From contig CAWJJO010000001.1 in assembly GCA_963843285.1 (NCBI GenBank), forward strand, positions 62,001-126,000: a stretch of DNA of 64,000 nucleotides. The letters are read 5' to 3'. The notes under the pieces were generated by a model that saw nothing but the letters and a program-made list of their open reading frames with translations, made no database searches and was not told where the DNA came from. The stretch is from CAZDDB01 sp963843285. Lineage in GTDB: Bacteria > Acidobacteriota > HRBIN11 > JAKEFK01. Position numbers and translations under genes: made by a program. Shown in pieces: positions 35,290 to 43,540 of the stretch (position 1 is its first letter; each line of letters begins with the position of its first letter).

Positions 35290-36312
35290 TCATAGCGATG
35301 TACGCCGCAACAAATCGATATTGTCGAGGAGTTTTCCTGCTCCCAGCACCACCGAATAAAGCGGTTGTTCGGCAATAGAAACCGGAAGCCCGGTTTCCTC
35401 TCGAAGTCTCACATCCAGTTTTTTCAATAGTGCGCCTCCGCCCGTAAGAACAATTCCGCGGTCCAGAATATCAGCGGACAACTCCGGTGGCGTTTTTTCA
35501 AGGGCCTCATGGACTGTATTTACAATCACAGCAATCGTATCTGCTAGAGCTTCCCGAATTTCTGAATCGGTAATTACGATCGTTTTAGGAATGCCTTCCA
35601 TCAGGTTTCTTCCTTTGATTTCCATGGAAAGCTCTTCGTCCAACGAAAACGCCGATCCCAGCTCAATCTTCACCTGTTCCGCCGTTCTCTCTCCGATCAA
35701 CAGATTATATTTTTTCTTAATGTATTGAATGATCGCTTCGTCCATTTCATTCCCCGCCACTCTCACGGAACGGCTATACACGATACCGGCTAGAGAAATC
35801 ACCGCCACATCCGTGGTGCCGCCGCCAATATCAACAATCATGTTGCCGCTCGGTTCGGTAATCGGCAAACCAGCGCCAATTGCAGCGGCCATAGCCTCTT
35901 CAACGAGATATACTTCGGTTGCTCTCGCTCGATAGGCAGCATCGCGAACTGCTCTCTTTTCTACTTGTGTGATTTCCGAAGGAACACCGATGACGATCCG
36001 CGGGCGCACCCACATGTTCCGGTTGTGCGCCTTCTTAATGAAATAATCCAGCATGCGTTCCGTACTTTCAAAATCGGCGATGACTCCGTCCTTCATCGGC
36101 CGAATTGCAATGATATTTCCTGGTGTCCTCCCCAGCATCTCTTTTGCTTCTTTGCCGACGGCTTCCACTTTTCCCGTCATCTTATTGATGGCCACAATGG
36201 ATGGCTCATACACGACGACTCCTTTGTTCTTGGCAAGAACCAGGGTATTCGCGGTACCAAGATCAATCGCCAGATCGCTAGAAAAAAATCGAAAAATCGA
36301 ACCGATTCCCAT
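35290..36312 (-). CDS. mreB: actin-like rod-shape protein MreB
   Basis: 340 residues. SSDLAIDLGTANTLVLAKNKGVVVYEPSIVA (phosphate 1), IGVPSEITQVEKRAV, MIVDIGGGTTDVAVISL (phosphate 2) and GIVLTGGGALLKKLD (adenosine site) are complete. Forms membrane-associated filaments that steer side-wall synthesis. It follows the diguanylate cyclase gene by 10 bases, which suggests that gene is co-transcribed with the shape genes. Confidence 0.98.
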   Translation of the reverse strand: MGIGSIFRFFSSDLAIDLGTANTLVLAKNKGVVVYEPSIVAINKMTGKVEAVGKEAKEMLGRTPGNIIAIRPMKDGVIADFESTERMLDYFIKKAHNRNMWVRPRIVIGVPSEITQVEKRAVRDAAYRARATEVYLVEEAMAAAIGAGLPITEPSGNMIVDIGGGTTDVAVISLAGIVYSRSVRVAGNEMDEAIIQYIKKKYNLLIGERTAEQVKIELGSAFSLDEELSMEIKGRNLMEGIPKTIVITDSEIREALADTIAVIVNTVHEALEKTPPELSADILDRGIVLTGGGALLKKLDVRLREETGLPVSIAEQPLYSVVLGAGKLLDNIDLLRRTSL

Positions 36313-36322
36313 TCATTCTCCT

Positions 36323-37408
36323 TTAAAGAGCTAGTTGTACCGCATTCTTTCCCGAATACTTGACCGCGTACATCGCGTTGTCGGCTTTTTGAATCAATTC
36401 CGTCAATGTTTCCGCATGGTCAGGAAAAACGGAAATTCCAAAGCTGGCCGTTAAACGCACCGGGTACTGCAGTGCCGCGCGAAAATCATGATTCTTGATC
36501 GCCAGCCGTATTTTTTCCGCGTACGAAAGCGCTTCTTTCGGACTTGACCCCGGCATGATGATAATGAATTCATCACCACCATATCTGGCAACAATATCTT
36601 CCTTCCGCACTTGACTGAATATGACCTTCCCGATCTCGACCAGCGTTTGTCCTCCCACCAGATGACCATACCGGTCATTCACTTCCTTAAAGCCATCCAG
36701 ATCGAGAAAGATTACACTCAATTGCTTCCCCGATCGCCGGTGAAGTGTAATCCATTCCCCCAGTCGTTGATTCACATACCTATTGTTATACAGCTTTGTA
36801 AGGTCATCGGTAATGGTTAGTTTTTCAGTTTCCTGAAACAGCAGCGCGTTGTGAAGCGACACGGAAATGGAGCCCAGCAAAGCCATCAGTTTCGCGAGAT
36901 CTTGCCTGGTGAACTGTCGACTGCGCGGTCGCCGGTTAATTAGTTCGACAACGCCGATGACCTGATTCCGGCTTACCAGCGGAGCGCATAAAACGGAACG
37001 GGTGCGAAACCGGTTGATCTGATCGAATCGGGAATTGAATCTACGGTCCTTCCCGACATCGTTTACGACCGCAGCTTTCCCTTTTTGAGCGACCCATCCC
37101 GCGATCCCTTCACCAACTTTCAATTTCGCATACCTCAGACCGGAGGCAGCGGTCCCCCTCGCACCCTGGAACACAAGTTCTTCCTGATCTTTGCTCAATA
37201 GCAGGATCGACCATGCTTCACATGGAATCAGTTTTTGGATATTGTCCATGATCGTGGCAATTACATTTTCCGGATCGAGCTTATCATTCGCGGCCTTGAT
37301 GATCCGAAGCATTACCGTGTAATTGCTCGGATAAAGGCTTTTTCGGCGTTTTCGCCCGGCTGGGACTTTTCGTATCGAAGTTGCGGAGACGCTCAGAGCA
37401 TTCCTCAC
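36323..37408 (-). CDS. GAF-GGDEF diguanylate cyclase
   Basis: 361 residues. A GAF sensor domain (about 40-190, including EGIAGWVAQKGKAAVVNDVGKDRRF and CAPLVSRNQVIGVVELINR) precedes a GGDEF domain with RYGGDEFII intact, so cyclic-di-GMP synthesis is likely. An RxxD inhibitory site is not obvious upstream of it. The only start is GTG 37408, preceded by AGAGAA. Its place directly before mreB hints at a link between second messenger and cell shape, or simple co-transcription. Confidence 0.92.
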   Translation of the reverse strand: MRNALSVSATSIRKVPAGRKRRKSLYPSNYTVMLRIIKAANDKLDPENVIATIMDNIQKLIPCEAWSILLLSKDQEELVFQGARGTAASGLRYAKLKVGEGIAGWVAQKGKAAVVNDVGKDRRFNSRFDQINRFRTRSVLCAPLVSRNQVIGVVELINRRPRSRQFTRQDLAKLMALLGSISVSLHNALLFQETEKLTITDDLTKLYNNRYVNQRLGEWITLHRRSGKQLSVIFLDLDGFKEVNDRYGHLVGGQTLVEIGKVIFSQVRKEDIVARYGGDEFIIIMPGSSPKEALSYAEKIRLAIKNHDFRAALQYPVRLTASFGISVFPDHAETLTELIQKADNAMYAVKYSGKNAVQLAL

Positions 37409-37414
37409 GATTCT

Positions 37415-38668
37415 CTAGAACTGTACTTTCTTTGTTATGGCAGTCTTGTTTCCAGCCGGATCTTCAGCCACAAATTTCAAATCGTTCCAGCCGGTCTGCT
37501 GCAGAGTGTAGTTGAAAGTGAAGGAACCGTCTTCCCTGACATCGATAATTTGATCGTTGAGCGTCAACACAGCATCCGGCTCCGTTTTCCCTTCCACTTG
37601 AACAAAAGGCAGGAAGGGATGCATATATGTGATCTGCAAAAACGGCGGGGTCTTGTCTCCGCTGCCTGTATTTCTTGCAATGTTTGGTGTAAAGACGACA
37701 AACTGGAACGGCTCACTCCACGGACTCTTGTTCCGGTCCTTATCGATAGATCTGACCCGCCAGAAATATTGTTTTTTCAACGTTTTTGGAATCTTGATTA
37801 CAATCGAACTTTTTGCCAGATTCGCATTTTCAGCGCTGAGTTTTCCAAACAGAAAGCTTTCCGAAATTTGAATATGGTAGCGGGTCGCATTGGAAACATC
37901 CCGCCATTTCAGTTCCACGGTCAAAGGTTGTTCGGTCAGGAATTCAAATTCCTGTCCTTTTGTAGGAGAGAGAAGCGGGGGCGGGGAAGGAAGAGCCAGC
38001 TTCACCGGCTCGTAGCCTCGTTCGATTTTTACTTCTTCCAGGTTTCGCAACTGAATCGTGTGCCCCCAGGTATCGGTCAATTCACCGTAACCACTCTGGA
38101 TGCTTCCACGATGTTCGCCGGATTGCGCATCCGCGGAAACAGATCCCAGCGATCCTGGAGCAAGTTTAAACCGCTTGATGTTTCCCGTGGAAACCGATGG
38201 CGCCGAAGACGATTTCTTTGCGTTGATGTCTCCCTCTCCGCGCTCCCACATGGCAAGAGGAGTCGTTTCTGATTCACTGGAAAGAGATCTCTTGTTGATG
38301 ATTACCAGAGAATCCGTTTGTACAGTCACTTCGGTGCCGTCCTCAAATTTGATTTTGGCGGTGGAATCCGGAGCTGTGCGAATGCGGTCGCCTTCATGCA
38401 AATCCAATTTGAAACTGGCGGACTTCCAGACAAATTCCTCTCGTGGTTTTACTTCGACTTTTCCATCGTAATCGATGAACCGGGCCGCCGTTTCGACATC
38501 TTCCTGCATCTCTTCCACCGGGGGAACATTCTCGCGAAACCAGAACCAGTACCCGACAAACGCTGTCAAGCCGGTGATCACAAGCAGAAAAATCTGGATC
38601 GTACGGATGGAGACAGTCCTCCATTCGATTTCGTACAACCCGACTTTCCTGGATTGTTGTTTCGGCAT
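37415..38668 (-). CDS. FecR-domain protein with fibronectin/Ig-like repeats
   Basis: 417 residues. One N-terminal membrane helix (TIQIFLLVITGLTAFVGYWFWF) anchors it with the rest in the periplasm. FecR-type region: FIDYDGKVEVKPREEFVWKSASFKLDLHEGDRIRTAPDSTAKIKFEDGTEVTV. Residues about 230-330 look like a fibronectin type III fold (TVELKWRDVSNATRYHIQIS...FWRVRSIDKDRNKSPWSEPFQF), and the end is Ig/Big-like (VEGKTEPDAVLTLNDQIIDVREDGSFTFNYTL...AEDPAGNKTAITKKV). Probably binds envelope polymers or proteins. It lies between ctpA and the cyclase, with spacings of 3-6 bases. Confidence 0.82.
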   Translation of the reverse strand: MPKQQSRKVGLYEIEWRTVSIRTIQIFLLVITGLTAFVGYWFWFRENVPPVEEMQEDVETAARFIDYDGKVEVKPREEFVWKSASFKLDLHEGDRIRTAPDSTAKIKFEDGTEVTVQTDSLVIINKRSLSSESETTPLAMWERGEGDINAKKSSSAPSVSTGNIKRFKLAPGSLGSVSADAQSGEHRGSIQSGYGELTDTWGHTIQLRNLEEVKIERGYEPVKLALPSPPPLLSPTKGQEFEFLTEQPLTVELKWRDVSNATRYHIQISESFLFGKLSAENANLAKSSIVIKIPKTLKKQYFWRVRSIDKDRNKSPWSEPFQFVVFTPNIARNTGSGDKTPPFLQITYMHPFLPFVQVEGKTEPDAVLTLNDQIIDVREDGSFTFNYTLQQTGWNDLKFVAEDPAGNKTAITKKVQF

Positions 38669-38671
38669 TGC

Positions 38672-40297
38672 CTATTTTTTAGTCACGAGCTTGGCGTTCT
38701 TTTCCTTCCGTTGCCGTAACAGAGCTTCTGCTTTAGGAAGAGTATCCAGAGCCTTTAACATTTGCGGATCGCGACTGAGGGCAATCTTGTATCCTTCTTC
38801 AGATCCCCAGAGTGCCGAAAAAACTTCCTGCTTGATCTGTGCGCGAATCTGCGGCAAGTTCTCCTGGAAATCAGCTTCGTTGAATTCAATCTTTTCTTTC
38901 TTCAGTTGATCTCTGAATTCCGCAAGAACTTTGTCATCGACATCAAAGTTGTGATCAATCAAAAACAATTTTTGAGAGACAGTGCCGGTTTTTACGTCAG
39001 CTGCCTGAACTTTGCGTTCATCGGTCGCCGTAAAGCGTTTGGCGAAATTGAAAAAAGCATACTCGCTGTTTAGAAGATCCATAAAACGATTGGGCTGTAC
39101 AGCTTCTACTTTTTCATCCGGCGTAATTCCACCACCACCGAATACTTCCCTCCCGGTATCTGTAAATGCTTTTTCGCGTGAACCGGAATCTTCATCTACA
39201 CCGATATCGGTATAGTAGTAATCGTAGAAAGACTTTGAGTAATCACGTTGTATCAACCTGCCGGAGGGAGTGTAATAACGCGCTGTCGTAAGCGCCAGAG
39301 CGGTGCTGGAACCCAGACGGTAGAGACTCTGTACCAATCCCTTTCCCCAGGTGGTAGTTCCAACGATGACTCCGCGATCGTGGTCTTGAATCGCCCCTGC
39401 GACAATTTCCGAAGCGCTGGCGCTACTTCGATTTACAAGTACAATCAGCGGAACGTTCTCATACCCGTTATCCTCGGAGCAACGATAGACTGTATTGGAT
39501 TCAGGAATCCGTCCCTTCGTCGATACCACAACGGCGCCCTTCTCCAAAAACATATCCGAAACTTTGATCGCCTGATCGAGCAATCCGCCGGTATTAAAAC
39601 GCAAATCAAGTACCAGATACTTCATGTGTTTTTCCCGGAGATTCTTGAGCGCAACTTCCAGCTCATCGGCAGTCGTTTCAGTAAAATTCTTGATCCGAAC
39701 ATATCCGACGTCGGAACGTACCAGGAATGAATAGCTAATGGAATTGACCGGGATCTCATCTCTCACAAGGGTGAAATGAATGGGACCCTCAAAACCTTCG
39801 CGTTCTACGGTGATTGTAACCTTGGTTCCCTTCGGACCTCGCAGCTTCTTGAGAACCGCATTGGTCGGCTGTCCTTTTGTCGGCTCTCCTTCGATTTCCG
39901 AAATCACATCACCCGCTCGCAAACCTGCGCGAAAGGCGGGAGTACCCTCAATGGGAGAAATCACCGTTAGGATACCGTTAATTGTTTGGATCGTAATTCC
40001 AAGCCCGTAAAAGGAACCATGCTGCTCTTCCTGCAATGAAGAGTAAGCATCTTCATCTAAAAAATTAGAATGCGGGTCCAGTGAGTTCAAAAGACCGTTG
40101 ATCGCGCCAGTCACCACTCTTTGTGTGGAAACTTTTTCGACATAGTTATCTTCGATGGAAGCCAGAACATTGCTAAAACCCTTCATCTCTTCAGAGATGA
40201 CCTGTTCTTCCGTGAGGACTTTACTGGCGACAATTCCTCCGATTGTAGAACTGATCAAGACTGCAAGCACACCAATCATCAAAAACTTGTGCTTCAT
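38672..40297 (-). CDS. ctpA: C-terminal processing serine protease (S41)
   Basis: 541 residues from ATG 40297, which has GGAGGA 8 bases upstream. An N-terminal membrane/signal segment (FLMIGVLAVLISSTIGGIVAS) is followed by a PDZ domain (FYGLGITIQTINGILTVISPIEGTPAFRAGLRAGDVISEIEG) and the S41 core: catalytic Ser in VNRSSASASEIVAGAI and Lys in GTTTWGKGLVQ. Exported protease that trims or degrades periplasmic proteins, often wall hydrolases. The long C-terminal part contains a family-typical DYYYTDIG insert. Confidence 0.94.
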   Translation of the reverse strand: MKHKFLMIGVLAVLISSTIGGIVASKVLTEEQVISEEMKGFSNVLASIEDNYVEKVSTQRVVTGAINGLLNSLDPHSNFLDEDAYSSLQEEQHGSFYGLGITIQTINGILTVISPIEGTPAFRAGLRAGDVISEIEGEPTKGQPTNAVLKKLRGPKGTKVTITVEREGFEGPIHFTLVRDEIPVNSISYSFLVRSDVGYVRIKNFTETTADELEVALKNLREKHMKYLVLDLRFNTGGLLDQAIKVSDMFLEKGAVVVSTKGRIPESNTVYRCSEDNGYENVPLIVLVNRSSASASEIVAGAIQDHDRGVIVGTTTWGKGLVQSLYRLGSSTALALTTARYYTPSGRLIQRDYSKSFYDYYYTDIGVDEDSGSREKAFTDTGREVFGGGGITPDEKVEAVQPNRFMDLLNSEYAFFNFAKRFTATDERKVQAADVKTGTVSQKLFLIDHNFDVDDKVLAEFRDQLKKEKIEFNEADFQENLPQIRAQIKQEVFSALWGSEEGYKIALSRDPQMLKALDTLPKAEALLRQRKEKNAKLVTKK

Positions 40298-40461
40298 GAA
40301 AACACTCCTCCAGTCTCTCAACGTAACGAACGTAGAGGACACTAATTGCGTTTTTCGCCGATCCTCATAATCTTAACAAAAATGGGCGGAATATGCCAAA
40401 CCTGACAGGCTCTTTTTTCTTGAAAATGCACAACTTACGGCGCATGCTTCAACGCGGGGAT

Positions 40462-40518
40462 CGCGGAGGACGCGGAGAGAAATACAAAAAATACTCCACG
40501 CTCTCGGCGTCCTCCGCG
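40462..40518. repeat. GC-rich inverted repeat
   Basis: CGCGGAGGACGCGGAGA (40462-40478) and TCTCGGCGTCCTCCGCG (40502-40518) pair with one mismatch across a 23-base AT-rich loop. It lies in the 256-base spacer between ctpA and the cystathionine gene, downstream of the latter. No U-tract follows. No other feature is seen in this spacer. Confidence 0.7.
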
Positions 40519-40553
40519 TTGACCTTCCTGCTCGTAGTTCGGGTTGATCCTGG

Positions 40554-41714
40554 CTAACCCAGGGCTTGCTGCAGATCCTCCCACAATTCCTGTGGGTCCT
40601 CGAGACCGGCCGAAATACGTACCGTGCCTTCGGTGATACCTGCAGCCTTCCAATTTTCCGGCGGCTGGCCAAAATGGGAGGTCAAAACCGGCAAGCATAC
40701 CAGTGTCTCAACTCCGCCCAGACTCGCAGCATGAAGAACGACTCGAAGTGATTCAACAAACCGGCATGCTGCATCATAGCTCTCAAGATCGAAAGAGAGC
40801 ATTCCACCAAATCCGGACATTTGCCGAACAGCGATTTCGTGATTTAGATGGTCCTTCAGGCCTGGATAGTTCACCTTTCGGACAGCAGGGCTTTCCTGTA
40901 GACGTTCCGCAAGAAATAATGCGGTTTCATTCTGGCGTTTCACACGCAACGGTAGTGTTTTTAAGCCGCGATCCAGCAGATAGGCGGCGATCGGATCCAG
41001 CGTTCCCCCAAATGTCCGAATCGATTCCCGCATGAGTTTTTCGTGTTGTGACGCAAAAATGGAAGCGCCTGCGATGATGTCGGAATGACCGGCCATATAT
41101 TTGGTCAGACTGTGCAACACAAAATCCGCCCCGAGTTCCAACGGATGCTGATTTACCGGAGTACCGAAAGTATTATCAATAAATAAAAGCGCGCCATGCC
41201 GGTGCGCGGCTTCCGAGGTGCCCCGAATATCGATAATCTGAAGAGTCGGATTCGTCGGGGACTCGATGTAAACAAGCCGGGTGTGCGGAGTAAAATAAGT
41301 ATCAATTGCAGGAAACTCGCGTAACGGAATCAATCGGGTCCGAACTCCAAACTTTGGCAGCCATCTCTCCACAAAGAACTGCGTCCTGCCATAAAGAGAA
41401 TCGGAGGCAAGAACCTCATCGCCCGACTTTAAAACGGCAAGCATGGAGGATGTAATCGCGGCCATTCCCGAAGAAAAGACAAAACATTTTTCCCCTCGTT
41501 CAAGCTCGGCAATTTTTTGTTCTACAGCGCGAACAGTTGGATTCTCGTATCTCGTGTAAAGATATTGTCCTGTATCTCCCTCCAGGTACTGTTCCAGAGC
41601 GCCGACAGAATCAAACTGGTACGTGCTTGTCTGATAAATCGGCAGCGCAACCGGTTGATTCTGAATTACTACCCTGGGAGTATGAACTGCAATCGTTTCC
41701 TGCTTTTTTGTCAT
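40554..41714 (-). CDS. cystathionine gamma-synthase/lyase family PLP enzyme
   Basis: 386 residues. YTRYENPTVRAVEQKIAELERGEKCFVFSSGMAAI, YIESPTNPTLQIIDI, FIDNTFGTPVNQHPLELGADFVLHSLTKYMAGHSDIIAG (PLP Lys in SLTKY) and GTVRISAGLEDPQELWEDL are all conserved. The family includes cystathionine gamma-synthase, beta-lyase and methionine gamma-lyase; sequence alone does not decide. A good ribosome site GGAGGT lies 10 bases before the ATG. Divergent from the ABC operon, whose promoter lies in the shared 118-base spacer. No SAM riboswitch-like structure was seen in this short spacer. Confidence 0.93.
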   Translation of the reverse strand: MTKKQETIAVHTPRVVIQNQPVALPIYQTSTYQFDSVGALEQYLEGDTGQYLYTRYENPTVRAVEQKIAELERGEKCFVFSSGMAAITSSMLAVLKSGDEVLASDSLYGRTQFFVERWLPKFGVRTRLIPLREFPAIDTYFTPHTRLVYIESPTNPTLQIIDIRGTSEAAHRHGALLFIDNTFGTPVNQHPLELGADFVLHSLTKYMAGHSDIIAGASIFASQHEKLMRESIRTFGGTLDPIAAYLLDRGLKTLPLRVKRQNETALFLAERLQESPAVRKVNYPGLKDHLNHEIAVRQMSGFGGMLSFDLESYDAACRFVESLRVVLHAASLGGVETLVCLPVLTSHFGQPPENWKAAGITEGTVRISAGLEDPQELWEDLQQALG

Positions 41715-41721
41715 CGATTCC

Positions 41722-41751
41722 TTGACCTCCGATTGAAATCTTCCCTATAAT
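41722..41751 (+). promoter_or_regulatory. sigma-70-type promoter of the Gld-type ABC operon
   Basis: TTGACC (41722-41727), 18 bases, TATAAT (41746-41751). Start predicted near 41758, giving a 75-base leader before the ABC ATPase ATG at 41833. Confidence 0.7.
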
Positions 41752-41832
41752 AACGCTTTCGTCGTTGATTTGGAGAACTGGCAAAAGCGTGCCCCTCCGA
41801 ATTTCCGTTTATAGAATTCGAAAGCAATTACT

Positions 41833-42768
41833 ATGATAGAAGCAGTTCATCTGACTAAAGTTTACGATCAAACTCCTGCGCTCACCGATGTCAGCTTCAC
41901 TGTGGAGAAAGGGGAAATTCTCGGCTTTCTCGGACCCAATGGAGCCGGAAAAACGACCACAATGCGCATCCTGACGGGCTTTTTCCCACCGACTTCGGGT
42001 ACCGCTAAAGTGGCCGGCTTCGATGTGTTGGAGCAGTCGCTCGAAGTGCGCAGACGAATCGGTTATATGCCGGAAAATCCTCCGCTGTATAACGACATGA
42101 CGGTTTCTTCTTTTCTTCGATTCATCGCACGCATCAAAGGTGTTCCGAAAGCAAAAGAAAAAGAACGCACCGAATATGCGCTGGAGCGATGCGCTCTGGA
42201 CGCGGTGCGCGGACGTCTGATTGGTCACCTTTCCCGCGGATATCGCCAGCGCGTTGGATTAGCGCAAGCCTTGATTCACGATCCTGAAGTGTTGATTCTG
42301 GATGAGCCGACGATCGGTCTGGATCCCACGCAAATCATCGAAATCCGCCAGTTGATCAAAGGTCTGGCCGGTGAACATACGGTAATTTTGAGCAGTCACA
42401 TTCTTCCGGAAGTAGAACAGACCTGCGGGCGGGTAGTCATCATCAACAAAGGGAAAATCATTGCTGTGGATACACCGGAACGACTTTCGGTTTCCCTTCG
42501 CGGCGCAAACATGTACTCGATTACGGTCAGACGACCCTCCGAATCGCTTGTTGCTGCTTTGAAATCCATTCCCGGCACCGTTGAAATCCGGCCACAAGAC
42601 GGTGGAGTCTTCATCATAGACAGCGACAAAGAAACGGATATTCGGGAAGAGATCGCAGATACCGTGGCGCGCGAACAAGCAGGGTTGCTGGAACTCCGTC
42701 CGGTTATGTTCACGCTCGAAGATGTATTTGTGCAACTGACTACTGCGGAAGAAGCTCCCGTCCAATAA
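41833..42768 (+). CDS. ABC transporter ATPase (GldA-like)
   Basis: 311 residues. Walker A GPNGAGKTT, signature LSRGYRQRVGLAQAL, Walker B VLILDEPTIGLD and the switch His in LSSHI are all present. The extended C-terminus (about 220-311) is typical of GldA/NatA-type exporters. It starts the operon ABC ATPase, permease, GldG-like protein and DUF4340 protein. In Bacteroidota this set supports gliding; elsewhere its substrate is unknown. Confidence 0.93.
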   Translation: MIEAVHLTKVYDQTPALTDVSFTVEKGEILGFLGPNGAGKTTTMRILTGFFPPTSGTAKVAGFDVLEQSLEVRRRIGYMPENPPLYNDMTVSSFLRFIARIKGVPKAKEKERTEYALERCALDAVRGRLIGHLSRGYRQRVGLAQALIHDPEVLILDEPTIGLDPTQIIEIRQLIKGLAGEHTVILSSHILPEVEQTCGRVVIINKGKIIAVDTPERLSVSLRGANMYSITVRRPSESLVAALKSIPGTVEIRPQDGGVFIIDSDKETDIREEIADTVAREQAGLLELRPVMFTLEDVFVQLTTAEEAPVQ

Positions 42769-42778
42769 AGGAACAACT

Positions 42779-43540
42779 ATGCGCACCATCCTTGCTATTA
42801 CGAGAAAGGAATTCGAACAGTATTTCGCTTCTCCCATCGCGTACGTCGTTGTAGCGTTGTTTCTTCTGTTGTCCGGCATTTTCTTCTTTATCTATTTGCA
42901 GTTCTACTTGCAAAATGCTGCCATGGCCGCGCAAATGGGCGGAGAAAATTCCGAATTGTCACAAAGCATCATGCGTCCCTTTCTCTCGAACGTCTCCTTC
43001 TTTTTTCTGATCATCTTTCCGATGTTAACGATGAAGCTGTTTGCGGAAGAAAAGAAGATGGGCACGTATGAGTTGCTGATGACTTCTCCGGTCACAACAA
43101 CGCAACTGGTCCTTGGAAAATATCTGGGCGCCGTAGCGCTGATGGCTGTGATCCTGCTTCTGCTTGCGATCTATCCTTCGATTCTGGTGATCTTCGGCAG
43201 TCCGGATATTGGCCCGATCCTAACAGGATTTCTGGGTCTGTTCCTTCTGGGAGCAGCGTTTCTTGCAGTAGGCGTGTTTTGCTCGTCGATAACGGAAAAT
43301 CAGATTGTGGCAGCCGTTCTCGGATTTGTGTTCTTTATCATTTTCTGGATCATCAATTTTGTTACCCGGAGTGAGGAATGGTACGGCAAGCTGGCTCAGT
43401 ATGTTTCGATCTACCAGCGCTTCGATGACTTTACCAAAGGGGTTCTGAACCTGAATGACGGATTCTTCTATCTCAGTTTTATTTTCTTTGGCTTGTTTGC
43501 TACGGGGATCGTGCTGCAATCTCAAAGGTGGAAATCGTAG
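42779..43540 (+). CDS. ABC transporter permease (GldF-like)
   Basis: 253 residues with six hydrophobic segments. Opening MRTILAITRKEFEQYFASPIAYVVVALFLLLSGIFFFIYL and later FFFLIIFPMLTMKLFAEEKKMGTYELLMTSPVTTTQLVLGKYLG are the ABC-2/GldF hallmark. Membrane partner of the ATPase 10 bases upstream; the next gene begins immediately after its stop codon. Confidence 0.92.
   Translation: MRTILAITRKEFEQYFASPIAYVVVALFLLLSGIFFFIYLQFYLQNAAMAAQMGGENSELSQSIMRPFLSNVSFFFLIIFPMLTMKLFAEEKKMGTYELLMTSPVTTTQLVLGKYLGAVALMAVILLLLAIYPSILVIFGSPDIGPILTGFLGLFLLGAAFLAVGVFCSSITENQIVAAVLGFVFFIIFWIINFVTRSEEWYGKLAQYVSIYQRFDDFTKGVLNLNDGFFYLSFIFFGLFATGIVLQSQRWKS

Noticed and set aside
37235..38272. Plus-strand 345-residue frame opposite the FecR-like gene
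   Set aside because: Antisense to two supported genes and lacking any recognisable domain.
41715..41832. SAM riboswitch before the cystathionine-family gene
   Set aside because: The spacer is 118 bases, shared with a divergent promoter, and shows no matching helix set.
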